From assembly GCF_011694515.1 (NCBI RefSeq), contig NZ_CP050192.1, positions 3,221,301-3,285,300 on the forward strand: a stretch of DNA of 64,000 nt. The letters run 5' to 3'. A model generated the notes under the pieces. It saw nothing but the letters and a program-made list of their open reading frames with translations. It had not been told where the DNA came from and did not search any database. Below, piece after piece: positions 30,670 through 40,368 of this stretch (position 1 is its first letter; each line of letters starts with the position of its first letter). This stretch comes from Mycobacterium sp. DL592. GTDB taxonomy: Bacteria > Actinomycetota > Actinomycetes > Mycobacteriales > Mycobacteriaceae. Position numbers and translations under genes: made by a program.

Positions 30670-32885
30670 GCCTTGTCCAGGAAGTCGACTCGATCCGAGC
30701 CGGTGAACTGTCCGGCCAACACCGCCATACCCGCGTCCGTGGGATTGGCGGCATACAGCTGCTGACAAAGCTCCCTGGCCTCGACGATCAGGTCCAGATG
30801 CTCGGCCAGCGACAGGAATCGCAGCGTAATCGGGCGCCCGGATTGGTTGAGCCCCAACACATCTCCCTCGCGGCGCTCCTGCAGGTCGAGGTCGGCCAGC
30901 ACGAACCCGTCCAGGGTGCCCGCGACAGCATTGAGCCGCTCACCCGCTTTGGAACCCTCCGGCAGTTTGGTGGCCAGCAGGCACAGGCTCGGATGCGAGC
31001 CGCGACCGATCCGGCCCCGCAACTGGTGCAGCTGGCTGATCCCGAACCGGTCGGCGTCCATCACCACCATCACCGTGGCGTTGGGTACGTCGACACCGAC
31101 CTCGATGACGGTGGTGCACACCAGGACATCGATCTCACCGGCGCGGAACGAGGCCATCACCGCGTCCTTCTCATCGGCGGAGAGCCGGCCGTGCATGAGC
31201 CCGAGCCGCAGCGCGGCCAGCGGCCCGCCCTTGAGGCGGTCGTAGAGCTTCACCACCGTCTCGGCGGGCGGCCCGGCCTGCTCGCCGCCAGTCTTGTCGT
31301 CCTCATCGATACGCGACGCCACGACATAGGCCTGACGGCCCGCCGCGACCTCCTCGGCGATCCGCTGCCAGGCCCGGGACAGCCACTGCGGCTTGTCCGT
31401 GACGAAGATCGTGTTGGTGGTGATCGGCTGGCGCCCGCGCGGAAGTTCGCGCAGCGTCGAGGTTTCCAGGTCGCCGTATACCGTCAGCGCCACAGTCCGC
31501 GGGATCGGCGTGGCCGTCATCACTAGAAGGTGCGGGGTCAGCCCCTCAGGAGCCTTGGCCCGCAACCGATCTCGCTGCTCGACACCGAACCGGTGCTGCT
31601 CGTCGACAACGACGAAGCCCAGGTTGTGGAACTCGACCGCGTCTTGGAGCAGCGCGTGGGTGCCGACGACGATGCCCGCCTCACCGGATGCCACTTCGTC
31701 GCGGACCTGACGTTTCTGCGCCGCCGACATCGACCCGGTCAGCAGCGCGATCCGCGTCGCACCCTCGGCGCCGCCGAGCTGCCCGGCCATCGCCAGCGGC
31801 CCCAGCACATCGCGGATGGACCGGGCATGTTGGGCGGCAAGGACTTCGGTGGGCGCCAACAGTGCGCACTGATACCCGGCGTCGACCATCTGCAACATCG
31901 CCAGCACCGACACGATGGTCTTGCCCGACCCCACCTCGCCCTGCAGCAGCCGGTGCATCGGTTTGGTCGCGGCCAGCTCATCGCAGATCACGCCGAGGAC
32001 CTCGTGCTGGCCGGCGGTCAACTCGAACGGCAACCGACCCATGAGGGCGGCAGCCAGGCCGTCGTCGCGCCGTGGCGCGGGCGGGCCGGACTCGGCCAGC
32101 TCGCTGTTGCGGCGCTGGGCCAGCGCCCACTGCAGCCCGACGGCCTCGTCGAACAGCAGCCGGTGGCGCGCCTCCTCCCGCTCGGCATCGTTCTCGGCGA
32201 GATGAATAGCCCGCAGAGCGGAGTCTTCGTCGAGCAAACCGTAATGGCGCACAACGCTTTCCGGCAGCGGGTCAGGGATCGGATCGAGCACTGCGAGCAC
32301 CTGACGCACGCAGGCGTAGATCTCCCAGCTCTGCAGTTTGGAGCTGGCCGAGTAGATCGGGAAGAAGTCACGTTCGAACGCCGACATCGAGAACTCACCG
32401 GTCTCGGCCTTCGACACGTCGGCGATGGTCTTGAGCGACTTGCTGCCGAACTGGCGATCGCCGTTGGGTGAGCTGAGCACCAGGAAGTCGGGGTGGGTGA
32501 GCTGCATGGTGCTGCGGAAGTAGCCGACCTCGCCGGACAACATCAGCCGGGTGCCCTCGACCAAGCCCTTCTTGAGGTACTTGGCGTTGAAGAACGTCGC
32601 GGTGACCTTGCGCCGCCCCTGATTCAGGGTGATCACCAGGTATTCGCGCTTCGGGCTGCGGTTGGTCCAGCGCACCTCAGCCTTGTCGATCTCGCCGACG
32701 AACGTGACGTGTTCGCCTTCTTCCGGGGGCACCTCGTCTTCGCCCCAGACCGTCATGCCGTGGCTGTACTTGCGTGGGTAGTGCCGCAGCAGGTCGTCAA
32801 CGGTCCGGAAGCCGAACACGTCGTCGAGCAGGCCGGCGGCTTTGGCGCCGACGATCCCGTCCAGTCGGTCCGTGAGCCCGACCAC
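30666..32885 (-). CDS. recG: ATP-dependent DNA helicase RecG
   Basis: RecG remodels stalled replication forks and Holliday junctions. The 739-aa protein has the N-terminal wedge/OB domain (about 1-170), Walker A in LLQGEVGSGKT (about 315), the DEQHRFG box (about 430), the helicase C motifs TTVIEVGVDVPNA and QLHQLRGRIGRGS. GTG 32885 starts 2 nt after the upstream DAK2 gene stop, so the two are cotranscribed. No missing motif. Confidence 0.97.
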   Translation of the reverse strand: MVGLTDRLDGIVGAKAAGLLDDVFGFRTVDDLLRHYPRKYSHGMTVWGEDEVPPEEGEHVTFVGEIDKAEVRWTNRSPKREYLVITLNQGRRKVTATFFNAKYLKKGLVEGTRLMLSGEVGYFRSTMQLTHPDFLVLSSPNGDRQFGSKSLKTIADVSKAETGEFSMSAFERDFFPIYSASSKLQSWEIYACVRQVLAVLDPIPDPLPESVVRHYGLLDEDSALRAIHLAENDAEREEARHRLLFDEAVGLQWALAQRRNSELAESGPPAPRRDDGLAAALMGRLPFELTAGQHEVLGVICDELAATKPMHRLLQGEVGSGKTIVSVLAMLQMVDAGYQCALLAPTEVLAAQHARSIRDVLGPLAMAGQLGGAEGATRIALLTGSMSAAQKRQVRDEVASGEAGIVVGTHALLQDAVEFHNLGFVVVDEQHRFGVEQRDRLRAKAPEGLTPHLLVMTATPIPRTVALTVYGDLETSTLRELPRGRQPITTNTIFVTDKPQWLSRAWQRIAEEVAAGRQAYVVASRIDEDDKTGGEQAGPPAETVVKLYDRLKGGPLAALRLGLMHGRLSADEKDAVMASFRAGEIDVLVCTTVIEVGVDVPNATVMVVMDADRFGISQLHQLRGRIGRGSHPSLCLLATKLPEGSKAGERLNAVAGTLDGFVLADLDLQERREGDVLGLNQSGRPITLRFLSLAEHLDLIVEARELCQQLYAANPTDAGMAVLAGQFTGSDRVDFLDKA

Positions 32886-32887
32886 GG

Positions 32888-34543
32888 CTACTCCACCCCG
32901 ATCAACAGTGCGTCCCCGCGGTGTCCGGTGCAGTACGTCACCAGCTCGATGCCCGGATGCCTGCGGTGCACATGCTCGGTCAGCGCGTCGGCGATGTCCG
33001 GGTCGATACCCTGGCCGATCAGCACCGTCACCAGTTCCCCGCCGGACACCAGCAGCAGGTCGATCAGCCCGGCGGCCGCGTCGGTAACGTCCTTGCCGAC
33101 GACGAGCACCTCGTCACCGGCGATGCCCAGACCGTCGCCGGGATGGCAGGTGCCCGCCCAGGTGAGGGCCTGCTCGGTGGCGATCCGCACCGAGCCGTGC
33201 CGGGCCGCTGCCGCGGCGCGGGCCATTGTGTACCCGTCGTCGACCGCCTGGCGACCGGCATCGTGAACGGCCAGCGCCGCCAGTCCCTGCACCATCGAGG
33301 CGGCCGGCAGCGCGACGACGTCGATCCCCCACCCGATCCCCGCGGTGGCACCGGCCACCATCTCTTCGGCGGCCACATAGCCGTTGGGCAGCACCATGAC
33401 CTGGGCGGCACCGGTATCGACGAGGGCACGCAGCAGCCGGCGGGCGCTGATCCCGTTGGCCGGGTCCGCCGACACCAACTCCGGCCGCAGCACGAAAGCG
33501 CCCTCCTGGCTGAACAACTCCTCTGCGCCGTCGCCGTCGACGACGGCGAGCACCGCGCGCTCACGGCTCCAGCCGCCCGGCGACACCCGGGCTGCACCGG
33601 TGGTCAGCACCGAAATCTGGATCTTGCTGACCGCACCGACCGCCAGCCCGGCCTCCACGGCCGCACCGGCGTCGTCGGTGTGGACGTGCACCGAGTAGCG
33701 GTCCACCGACTCTCCCGCCGAGGCGGCGATACCCACCGAATCACCGAGTTCACCCAACCGCGTGCGCAGCGCCTCCACCGCCGCCGCGTCACAGTCGGCC
33801 AGCAGATACATCACCTCGAACTGCGGCGGGGCGGTGTCGGCCGGGACGCTCTCCATCGGCGGCGGCGCCGGTTCGTACGCGCGCCGATGCGCCGCGTCAC
33901 CACCGATCGTCGCGGTCAATGCGTCGATCAGCACCAGCAAGCCACGCCCGCCGGCGTCGACCACCCCGGCATCGGCCAGCACGGCCAGCTGATCGGGGGT
34001 GCGCTCGAGGGCGGCGGCGGCCGCGTCGCCCGCCGCGGCGAGGGCGCCGGCCAGCCCGGCGCCCTCGGCTGCCCGATGCTCGATCGTTTCGGCGGCGGCC
34101 TGCAGCACCGAGACGATGGTGCCGTCGACCATCTGCCCGCCCATCGAGGACACCACTAACCCGACACCGTGGCGCAGCGCCGCCCCGAGCAGAACCGCGT
34201 CAATATCGGCCAGTGCGCCCTCGGTGTCGGCGGCAGCCGACGCGGTCACGTCGGCGAGCCCCCGGAGGATCTGAGACAAGATGACACCGGAGTTGCCGCG
34301 GGCACCGTGCAGCGCACCCTCCGACAGCGCCGCCGCCACCGCGGTCACGTCGCCCGAGCCGGCCGAGGACTTGGCTTCGGCCAGCGCCGACCGCATGGTG
34401 AACAACATGTTGGTTCCGGTATCGGAGTCGGCCACCGGGAACACGTTGAGCCGGTTGATCTCGTCGGTGTGAGTGATCAGGTCGCCGACGGCGGTATGGG
34501 CCCAGTCGCGCAGGGCTGATGCGTCCAGCCGTCGGTCCGGCAT
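32888..34543 (-). CDS. DAK2 domain fatty acid kinase-like protein (FakA-like)
   Basis: FakA-type kinases phosphorylate fatty acids bound to a FakB partner. The 551-aa protein has the DhaL ATP-binding domain with NVFPVADSDTGTNM (about 42) and ALHGARGNSGVILSQ, a middle domain, and a C-terminal FakA domain (about 300-551). ATG 34543 has GGGAGG with a 5-nt spacer. In M. tuberculosis, as I recall, this region is split into Rv2974c and Rv2975c, whereas it is one gene here. No fakB/degV gene lies nearby. The operon continues into recG. Confidence 0.86.
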   Translation of the reverse strand: MPDRRLDASALRDWAHTAVGDLITHTDEINRLNVFPVADSDTGTNMLFTMRSALAEAKSSAGSGDVTAVAAALSEGALHGARGNSGVILSQILRGLADVTASAAADTEGALADIDAVLLGAALRHGVGLVVSSMGGQMVDGTIVSVLQAAAETIEHRAAEGAGLAGALAAAGDAAAAALERTPDQLAVLADAGVVDAGGRGLLVLIDALTATIGGDAAHRRAYEPAPPPMESVPADTAPPQFEVMYLLADCDAAAVEALRTRLGELGDSVGIAASAGESVDRYSVHVHTDDAGAAVEAGLAVGAVSKIQISVLTTGAARVSPGGWSRERAVLAVVDGDGAEELFSQEGAFVLRPELVSADPANGISARRLLRALVDTGAAQVMVLPNGYVAAEEMVAGATAGIGWGIDVVALPAASMVQGLAALAVHDAGRQAVDDGYTMARAAAAARHGSVRIATEQALTWAGTCHPGDGLGIAGDEVLVVGKDVTDAAAGLIDLLLVSGGELVTVLIGQGIDPDIADALTEHVHRRHPGIELVTYCTGHRGDALLIGVE

Positions 34544-34836
34544 CGGCACCTCCCTCGCGATCCCTGGCACACCGCTTCCGTCGCGTCAGCCTAGCCAGTC
34601 GGCCCGACAGTTCGCCGTCACCGGCGAACCTTTCGGGCGTGCGGCATCAGCGCATCTCGATCAGCGTGATTTTTATCGGTGCCGCGGCGGTGTGCGACTC
34701 ACCTCGACCTGCCCAGCACACCTGCGGCGCCACGGATTCACGGCCAGCCGTGGCATTTCGCGTCGACGCCGGCCTCGACCGCCGATGTGACGCGCGATCA
34801 TGGCAGCGCATCTATCAGGCACGTTCAAGGGATCTG

Positions 34837-36066
34837 ATGACCGCCTCACCCAGCGCCGACGCCGGCACCACCCGTATCGCCTCGGTGCAGCAGGCGTTGG
34901 CGGTGGCCGCCGAACTCTCGGAGTCCTTCGCCGTCGGGGCACCCGCCCGGGACGCCTGCCGCGAACTGCCCTACGCCCAGGTCGAACAACTCAAACGGTC
35001 CGGGCTGCTGGCCTTGCCGGTACCGGTGGCCTACGGCGGCATCGACGCCCCCGCGACGGTGCTCGCCGAGGTGTTCCGCCTGCTGGGTCACGGCGATCCC
35101 TCACTGGCCCAGATTCCGCACTCGCACTTCACCTTCTCCGAGGCGCTCCGGTTGGAGGGCACCCACGAGCAGAAGGCGTTCTTCTACGGCCAGATCCTCG
35201 ACGGGGCGCTGGTGGCCAACGCACAGTCCGAGCGCGGCCCCCACCCGATCGACATGGACACGACCGCACTGGTGCCCGCCGGGGGCGACTTCCTGCTCAG
35301 CGGCCGCAAGTTCTACTCGACGGGAGCGCTGTTCGCCGACTGGATCGTGGTGCGCGCGTCGCTGTCCGACGGCAACGGGGCCACCCCGAATTCGCGGACC
35401 CCCAAGGCAGTGGCGTTCGTCCCACGCGACGCGGCGGGCCTGGACGTCGTCGACGACTGGGACGGGATGGGACAGCGCACCACTGCTTCAGGAACCGTGA
35501 CGCTCGACCGGGTCCGGGTGCCTGCCGCCCACGTGGTGCCCTACACGCCGATCTTCACCCGGCCGACGATCTACGGGGCGCGGGCCCAGCTCCTGCACGC
35601 GGCGCTGGACGTGGGCATCGCCACCGGCGCGCTCGCCGAGGGCGTCCGACAAGCCGGCAAGGCACGCCCGCACTTCGAGGCCGGTGTCCCGGTCGCCGCC
35701 GAGGATCCGACGCTGATCCAGGTGGCCGGCGAGGTCACGGTCACCGTGCGCGGCGCTCAGGCGCTGCTTGCCGAGGCCGCCCGGGCGGTCGACGCCGCGC
35801 GGGCCGACACCACGGACGAGACGACGGCCGCGGCGTCGGTCGCGGTGGCGGTGGCCAAGGTGGCGGCGGTGCGGGCTTCGCTGGAGGCCGCCAGCGTGCT
35901 GTTCGAGCTGGGCGGCACCCGCAGCGCCACCGATGCGGCCAACCTGGCCCGGTACTGGCGCGACGCCCGCACGCACACGCTGCACGACGCGACCCGCTGG
36001 AAGTTGCAGCACATCGGCAGGCACACCCTGTCGGGCACCCCTCCGCCGCGCCACGGGCAGCTCTGA
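34837..36066 (+). CDS. acyl-CoA dehydrogenase-fold flavin monooxygenase, SfnB/DszC-like
   Basis: The 409-aa protein has the acyl-CoA dehydrogenase fold but resembles the SfnB/DszC group of FMNH2-dependent monooxygenases used in sulfur acquisition. Features: LPVPVAYGGIDAPATVLAEVFRLLG, a flavin region around FSEALRLEG, LLSGRKFYSTGALFADWIVV, and the C-terminal RYWRDARTHTLHD, typical of this family. ATG 34837 has AGGGA 5 nt upstream. It stands alone in a 293-nt divergent gap from the FakA-like gene. No sulfur-assimilation gene is adjacent, so the sulfur role is by family only. Confidence 0.82.
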   Translation: MTASPSADAGTTRIASVQQALAVAAELSESFAVGAPARDACRELPYAQVEQLKRSGLLALPVPVAYGGIDAPATVLAEVFRLLGHGDPSLAQIPHSHFTFSEALRLEGTHEQKAFFYGQILDGALVANAQSERGPHPIDMDTTALVPAGGDFLLSGRKFYSTGALFADWIVVRASLSDGNGATPNSRTPKAVAFVPRDAAGLDVVDDWDGMGQRTTASGTVTLDRVRVPAAHVVPYTPIFTRPTIYGARAQLLHAALDVGIATGALAEGVRQAGKARPHFEAGVPVAAEDPTLIQVAGEVTVTVRGAQALLAEAARAVDAARADTTDETTAAASVAVAVAKVAAVRASLEAASVLFELGGTRSATDAANLARYWRDARTHTLHDATRWKLQHIGRHTLSGTPPPRHGQL

Positions 36067-36098
36067 CGGCCCAGCTCAGCGCGATCAGCGGGGCCATT

Positions 36099-36128
36099 TT
36101 GGCGTTCGGTTCACCCGACGGCTATTCT
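36099..36128 (+). promoter_or_regulatory. probable promoter of rpmB
   Basis: TTGGCG (36099-36104) and TATTCT (36123-36128) are separated by 18 nt, fitting a SigA-type promoter. The ATG of rpmB lies about 74 nt beyond the -10, with AGGAG 6 nt before it. The upstream gene ends at 36066 on the same strand. Inferred by pattern. Confidence 0.4.
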
Positions 36129-36201
36129 TGTCAGGTTGTCGGGTCACCCGTAGTTCGGTCGTTGGCCCCTTGACCAGACGTTTACTACAGAGGAGTTCTA
36201 C

Positions 36202-36396
36202 ATGGCTGCCGTGTGCGAGATCTGCGGAAAGGGCCCCGGCTTCGGTAAGTCGGTGTCGCATTCCCATCGCCGGACCAGCCGTCGCTGGGACCCGAACATT
36301 CAGACCGTGCACGCCGTGACCCGCCCCGGCGGCAACAAGCAGCGTGTCAACGTCTGCACCTCCTGCCTCAAGGCAGGCAAGGTCACCCGCGGCTGA
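36202..36396 (+). CDS. rpmB: 50S ribosomal protein L28 (C+ form)
   Basis: L28 of 64 aa with [12 protein letters not shown] at the start and [12 protein letters not shown] at the end. Both cysteine pairs (CxxC twice) are present, so this is the zinc-binding C+ paralogue; mycobacteria usually also carry a zinc-independent C- copy induced by zinc starvation. AGGAG lies 6 nt upstream of ATG 36202. It is monocistronic between the SfnB-like gene and convergent ung. Confidence 0.97.
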   Translation: MAAVCEICGKGPGFGKSVSHSHRRTSRRWDPNIQTVHAVTRPGGNKQRVNVCTSCLKAGKVTRG

Positions 36397-36542
36397 TCTG
36401 TCTCGCGCACTACGCAGGCGCGGGCGCTCCGACGGTCACGGGCATATGAACGAGATCGGCGGGCACACGAACGTGCCCTGCGGTAGCGGCCCGTCGGCGC
36501 AGACGCCTGGCCGGTCGGCCGGGCCCACGGCAGTCGTCGCTG

Positions 36543-37271
36543 CTAGGGCAGCCGCCAGTCGATCGGTTCGGCACCCATACCAGCCAGCAGTTCGTTGGCT
36601 CTGCTGAACGGCCGCGACCCGAAGAAGCCCCGTGACGCCGACAGCGGCGAGGGGTGGGCCGACTCGATGGCCAGGCACTTACTGTGCTGAATCCCCGAGT
36701 CGCTTCGCTCCTGCCCGCCGGAACCGTCCAACATCGGTTTGAGCGTGGCGGCGTCGCGGCCCCACAGGATCGCCACCATGGGCTGGTCACGCGCGACCAA
36801 CGCCCGGATCGCGCACTCGGTGACCGCCTCCCAGCCCTTGCCGCGATGCGAGGCGGGCGTGCCGGGGCTCACGGTCAACACCCTGTTGAGCAGCATGACG
36901 CCGCGCTGCGCCCACGGCGTCAGATCACCGTTGGACGGTGCCGGATATCCGAGGTCGGCGGTGTACTCGGTGAAGATATTGGACAGGCTGCGCGGCAACG
37001 GCCGCACCTGCGGAGCCACCGAGAAGCTCAGACCCACCGCATGGCCCGGTGTCGGGTAGGGATCCTGGCCGACGATGAGCACCCGCACCGACTCGAACGG
37101 GAAGGTGAACGCCCGCAGCACATTCGGGCCGGCGGGCAGATAGCGCCGCCCCTCGGCGATCTCGGTACGCAGGAACTGGCCCATCTGCGTCACCTGGTCG
37201 GCCACCGGTGCCAGGGCCCGGGCCCAGCCGTCCTCGACGAGTTCATTCAGGGGTCGGGCGGTCGTCGTCAC
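36543..37271 (-). CDS. ung: uracil-DNA glycosylase
   Basis: Ung removes uracil from DNA. The 242-aa protein has the water-activating loop [14 protein letters not shown] (about 70), LLNRVLTV and the minor-groove loop [16 protein letters not shown] 37271 ([11 protein letters not shown]) has GGTAGG 9 nt upstream. An insertion of about 13 residues containing [10 protein letters not shown] sits just before the HPSPLS loop; the E. coli enzyme, and the M. tuberculosis one as recalled, lack it. The insert is encoded by the 31-bp repeat also found in ftsY. The catalytic residues are intact, so activity is likely retained. Confidence 0.94.
   Translation of the reverse strand: MTTTARPLNELVEDGWARALAPVADQVTQMGQFLRTEIAEGRRYLPAGPNVLRAFTFPFESVRVLIVGQDPYPTPGHAVGLSFSVAPQVRPLPRSLSNIFTEYTADLGYPAPSNGDLTPWAQRGVMLLNRVLTVSPGTPASHRGKGWEAVTECAIRALVARDQPMVAILWGRDAATLKPMLDGSGGQERSDSGIQHSKCLAIESAHPSPLSASRGFFGSRPFSRANELLAGMGAEPIDWRLP
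36691..36721 (-). repeat. 31-bp repeat, copy inside ung
   Basis: Identical to 10937-10967 in ftsY. It encodes [10 protein letters not shown] in frame and explains an insertion of about 13 residues in a surface loop of a well-conserved enzyme. Boundaries outside the 31 bases are not repeated. Confidence 0.8.
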
Positions 37272-37293
37272 GGAGGCAAACCTACCGAGGCGG

Positions 37294-38250
37294 TCAGTCG
37301 AAGGATTGCCAACCCGCCGGTCCGGCCCACGGTCGCCCGTCCACCAGCACCGCGGGCGCACCGTCGGTGACCGTGCCGATCACCCGCCACCCGTCGGGGA
37401 CATCGCCGGCGAAGCATGCCACCAGGGCGTGATCTTCGCCACCGGCCAGCACCAGCGACCACGGGTCAGCGCCGGCGGCCGCCGCCGCGGCCGCGACGGC
37501 GTCGACATCTGGACGCAGCGAGTCCGTAGCCAGGTCGACCACCACCCCAGATGCCTGCGCGAGATGACCGAGGTCGGCGAGCAACCCGTCCGACACGTCG
37601 GTCATCGCCAAGGCTCCGGCGTCGGCGGCGCGCGCGCCCTGCCCGTACGGCGGCCGCGGCACCAGATGCCAACGTTTCAGATCATCGAAATCGTCAATAC
37701 TGTTGCGCCACAAGGAGTATCCGGCAGCCGAGCGGCCCAGCTCACCGATTACCGCGATCACCGACCCGGCGCACGCCCCGCTGCGCAGCACCGGAGCGCG
37801 ACCGGCCAGGTCGCCCAGTGCCGTCACCGAGATCACCCACTGCGGGCTGGCAACCAGGTCGCCGCCGACGATCCCGGCACCGAACTGCCCGGCCTCCTGC
37901 CACATTCCGTCGGCCACGTCCTGCAGTTGCCGGGCCGGGGTGTCGGACGGGGCGCCGAATGCGACGACGAACGCCGTGGCGCGGGCGCCCATGGCCTCGA
38001 CGTCGGCGGCATTCTGCGCAATCGCCTTGCGCCCCACATCATGTGGCGCAGACCAATCCAGGCGGAAGTGCCGACCCTCGACGAGCATGTCGGTGGTGAC
38101 CACCACTCGCCCGTCCGGCGTGCTCAGCACCGCGGCGTCGTCGCCGGGGCCCACCGTCACGCCGGGTGGCTGGCGGCGTCCGGCCACCAGGCGGTCGATC
38201 ATCGGGAACTCACCCAACTCGTGCAGCGTCGGTTCCGGGCCCTCGGCCAC
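37294..38250 (-). CDS. thiL: thiamine-monophosphate kinase
   Basis: ThiL phosphorylates thiamine monophosphate to the active diphosphate. The 318-aa protein has the PurM-like fold with [10 protein letters not shown] (about 35, metal site), [13 protein letters not shown], the [12 protein letters not shown] motif and the C-terminal [16 protein letters not shown] 38250 has GGGGAG 5 nt before it; a GTG at 38253 is an alternative. It lies 22 nt upstream of ung on the same strand. Confidence 0.95.
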   Translation of the reverse strand: MAEGPEPTLHELGEFPMIDRLVAGRRQPPGVTVGPGDDAAVLSTPDGRVVVTTDMLVEGRHFRLDWSAPHDVGRKAIAQNAADVEAMGARATAFVVAFGAPSDTPARQLQDVADGMWQEAGQFGAGIVGGDLVASPQWVISVTALGDLAGRAPVLRSGACAGSVIAVIGELGRSAAGYSLWRNSIDDFDDLKRWHLVPRPPYGQGARAADAGALAMTDVSDGLLADLGHLAQASGVVVDLATDSLRPDVDAVAAAAAAAGADPWSLVLAGGEDHALVACFAGDVPDGWRVIGTVTDGAPAVLVDGRPWAGPAGWQSFD

Positions 38251-38411
38251 CACGTCTCCCCTTCCGCAGCGGCGCGCTCCACCGCCGCAAGGCGTCCCAA
38301 CCTGCGGTAAGTTTGGTCCCTGCCGACGCGCAGCCCGCGTCGCGAACAGGACACGTCAGTGTAGGCGGGGCGGCAGCGCGCACGGCAAACATCGAGACGA
38401 GGAGACGACGG

Positions 38412-38648
38412 GTGGCCGAGGCGTACATGCTGATCCAGACCGAGGTGGGTCGCGCCGAGGTCGTCGCCAAGCAGGTGGCCTCGTTGCCGGGCGTGCTGTC
38501 CTCGGAGTACGTCACCGGGCCCTATGACGTCGTCGTCCGCATCGGCGCGAACAGCACCGCCGACCTCACCACGAACATCGTTCCCAGCGTTCAGCAGGTT
38601 GCCGGGATCACCCGCACGCTCACCTGCCCGATCGCCGATGCCGACTGA
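38412..38648 (+). CDS. small Lrp/AsnC ligand-binding (RAM) domain protein
   Basis: The 78-aa product is a stand-alone RAM domain like the C-terminal effector-binding part of Lrp/AsnC regulators, without a helix-turn-helix. It contains AYMLIQTEVGRAEVVAK and VTGPYDVVVRIGANSTADL, the typical alpha-beta sandwich. GTG 38412 follows GAGGAG by 7 nt. The stop overlaps the start of the next gene by 11 nt, so the two are coupled. Such domains form decamers that bind amino acids. The role is unknown. Confidence 0.85.
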   Translation: MAEAYMLIQTEVGRAEVVAKQVASLPGVLSSEYVTGPYDVVVRIGANSTADLTTNIVPSVQQVAGITRTLTCPIADAD

Positions 38649-39204
38649 GCCGCTGCCCGCTGCGGACGAGGCCGACATCTCCGACGGTCCGCCCCGCGCC
38701 GTCCTGATCGCCGCACTGGTGGTCGCCGTGATCGCCATCGGCGCGGTCCTGGCCATCGCCGCCACCCGCAGCGCTCCTACCCAGCCGGTGGCGATCGCGT
38801 CGGTGCCGGCCCCACGGGCAGACTCCGCCGACTGCCACGCCCTGATCGACGTCTTGCCCGCAAGACTCGGCGACGCCGACCGCGCGGCGGCCATGGCACC
38901 GGCCCCGGCCGGGACCGCGGCCTGGCGGGCCGGTGCCGACGGCGACGCGGTGATCCTGCGATGCGGCATCGACCGGCCTGCCGAGTTCGTCGTCGGCTCC
39001 CCCATTCAGATGGTCAACCAGGTGCAGTGGTTCCGGCTCGACGACTCCGCCACCGACCGCAGCACCTGGGTCAGCGTGGACCGGCCGGTCTATGTGGCGC
39101 TGACCCTGCCGTCCGGCTCGGGTCCCACCCCCATCCAGGCGGTGTCGGACCTGATCGCGCGCACGCTGCCCGCGGTGGCGATCAGGCCGGGAGCGGCGCG
39201 CTAG
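38638..39204 (+). CDS. DUF3515 family membrane-anchored protein (Rv2980-like)
   Basis: The 188-aa protein has one N-terminal membrane helix (about 20-42, [21 protein letters not shown]) and an extracytoplasmic DUF3515 domain with two cysteines (ADCHALID and ILRCGIDRP) that could form a disulfide, and [15 protein letters not shown] 38638 lies inside the end of the RAM-domain gene. It is convergent with and overlaps ddl by 4 nt. DUF3515 has no known activity. Confidence 0.82.
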   Translation: MPTEPLPAADEADISDGPPRAVLIAALVVAVIAIGAVLAIAATRSAPTQPVAIASVPAPRADSADCHALIDVLPARLGDADRAAAMAPAPAGTAAWRAGADGDAVILRCGIDRPAEFVVGSPIQMVNQVQWFRLDDSATDRSTWVSVDRPVYVALTLPSGSGPTPIQAVSDLIARTLPAVAIRPGAAR

Positions 39205-40301
39205 CGAAGTCCCGTTCCGCGGGCCAGCGCGGTATCCACCATGGTGCCGACCAGCGTCGGGTAGTCGACGCCGCTGGCGCCCCACATCCGAGGGAACATC
39301 GAGATCGTGGTGAACCCCGGCATCGTGTTGATCTCGTTGACCACCGGACCGTCCTCGGTGAGGAAGAAGTCGACTCGGGCCAGGCCCTGGCAGTCCAGCG
39401 CCTCGAAGGCCCGAATTGCCAAGCGCTGCAGTTCTTCTGCGACATCGTCGTCGATCTTTGCCGGTACGTCCAACTCAGCCGCGTCATCGAGGTACTTGGT
39501 GGCGAAGTCGTAGAACCCGTCCTCGCGGCCCCGCACCCCGGCGACCCGGATCTCTCCGATCGCGCTGGCCCGCACCGAGCCGTCCGGGAATTCCAGTACG
39601 CCGCATTCGAGTTCGCGACCCACGATCGCGGCCTCGATGATCACCTTGGGGTCGTGCCTGCGCGCCTCGGCGATCGCCCCCGGCAGCTCGTCAGCGTGCA
39701 TCACCCGGCTCACACCGATCGAGGAGCCACCGCGCGACGGTTTCACGAACATCGGGAAGCCAAGGCGCTCAATGTCATCCAGAGTCGGCGCGGCCTGCCG
39801 CGGCCGCAACACCACGTGATCGCCGATCGGCAGACCGCCGGCGGCGAGCAGCTTCTTGGTGAACTCCTTGTCCATTCCCGCAGCGCTGGCGAAGACCCCG
39901 GCACCCACGTACGGCACCCCGGCCAGCTCGAGCAAGCCCTGGATGGTGCCGTCCTCGCCGTAGGGGCCGTGCAGGATCGGGAACACGACGTCGACCGAGG
40001 TGAGGATCTCCCCCGCGCCCGGCTCGAGTGAGACCAGTTCGCCGCGGCGCAGCGGGTCGGCCGTCAGCGCCAGTGCGGCCCCCGAGGCACCGCTGACCTC
40101 GGGCAGCTGGCGTCCGCTGATCGCCAGGGTTTCGGGCCGGGCGTCGGTCAACACCCAGGAGCCTTCGGGCGTGATGCCGATGGCCACCACCTCGAAACGC
40201 TGCGGGTCGAGATGGCGCAGGATACTGCCCGCTGACACGCACGAGATGGCGTGCTCGGAGCTGCGGCCGCCGTAGACGACGGCGACGCGGATGCGTGTCA
40301 C
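39201..40301 (-). CDS. ddl: D-alanine--D-alanine ligase
   Basis: Ddl joins two D-alanines for the peptidoglycan pentapeptide and is the target of D-cycloserine. The 366-aa ATP-grasp protein has [19 protein letters not shown] at the start, [29 protein letters not shown], and the Mg/substrate site [23 protein letters not shown] 40301 starts. It sits in the thiL to gpsA block as in M. tuberculosis, but a gamma-lyase-like gene separates it from gpsA here. Confidence 0.96.
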   Translation of the reverse strand: MTRIRVAVVYGGRSSEHAISCVSAGSILRHLDPQRFEVVAIGITPEGSWVLTDARPETLAISGRQLPEVSGASGAALALTADPLRRGELVSLEPGAGEILTSVDVVFPILHGPYGEDGTIQGLLELAGVPYVGAGVFASAAGMDKEFTKKLLAAGGLPIGDHVVLRPRQAAPTLDDIERLGFPMFVKPSRGGSSIGVSRVMHADELPGAIAEARRHDPKVIIEAAIVGRELECGVLEFPDGSVRASAIGEIRVAGVRGREDGFYDFATKYLDDAAELDVPAKIDDDVAEELQRLAIRAFEALDCQGLARVDFFLTEDGPVVNEINTMPGFTTISMFPRMWGASGVDYPTLVGTMVDTALARGTGLR

Positions 40302-40368
40302 AACCTAGAGAGGCTACAGCCCGGCGATGGGGCGCACGATCCGGCGGCGTGAGCAGCGGTGATGCCGT

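Noticed and set aside
36461..36478. A GGGCAC/GTGCCC hairpin between rpmB and ung as a terminator.
   Set aside because: Only six pairs with a six-base loop and no T-run; too weak to call.
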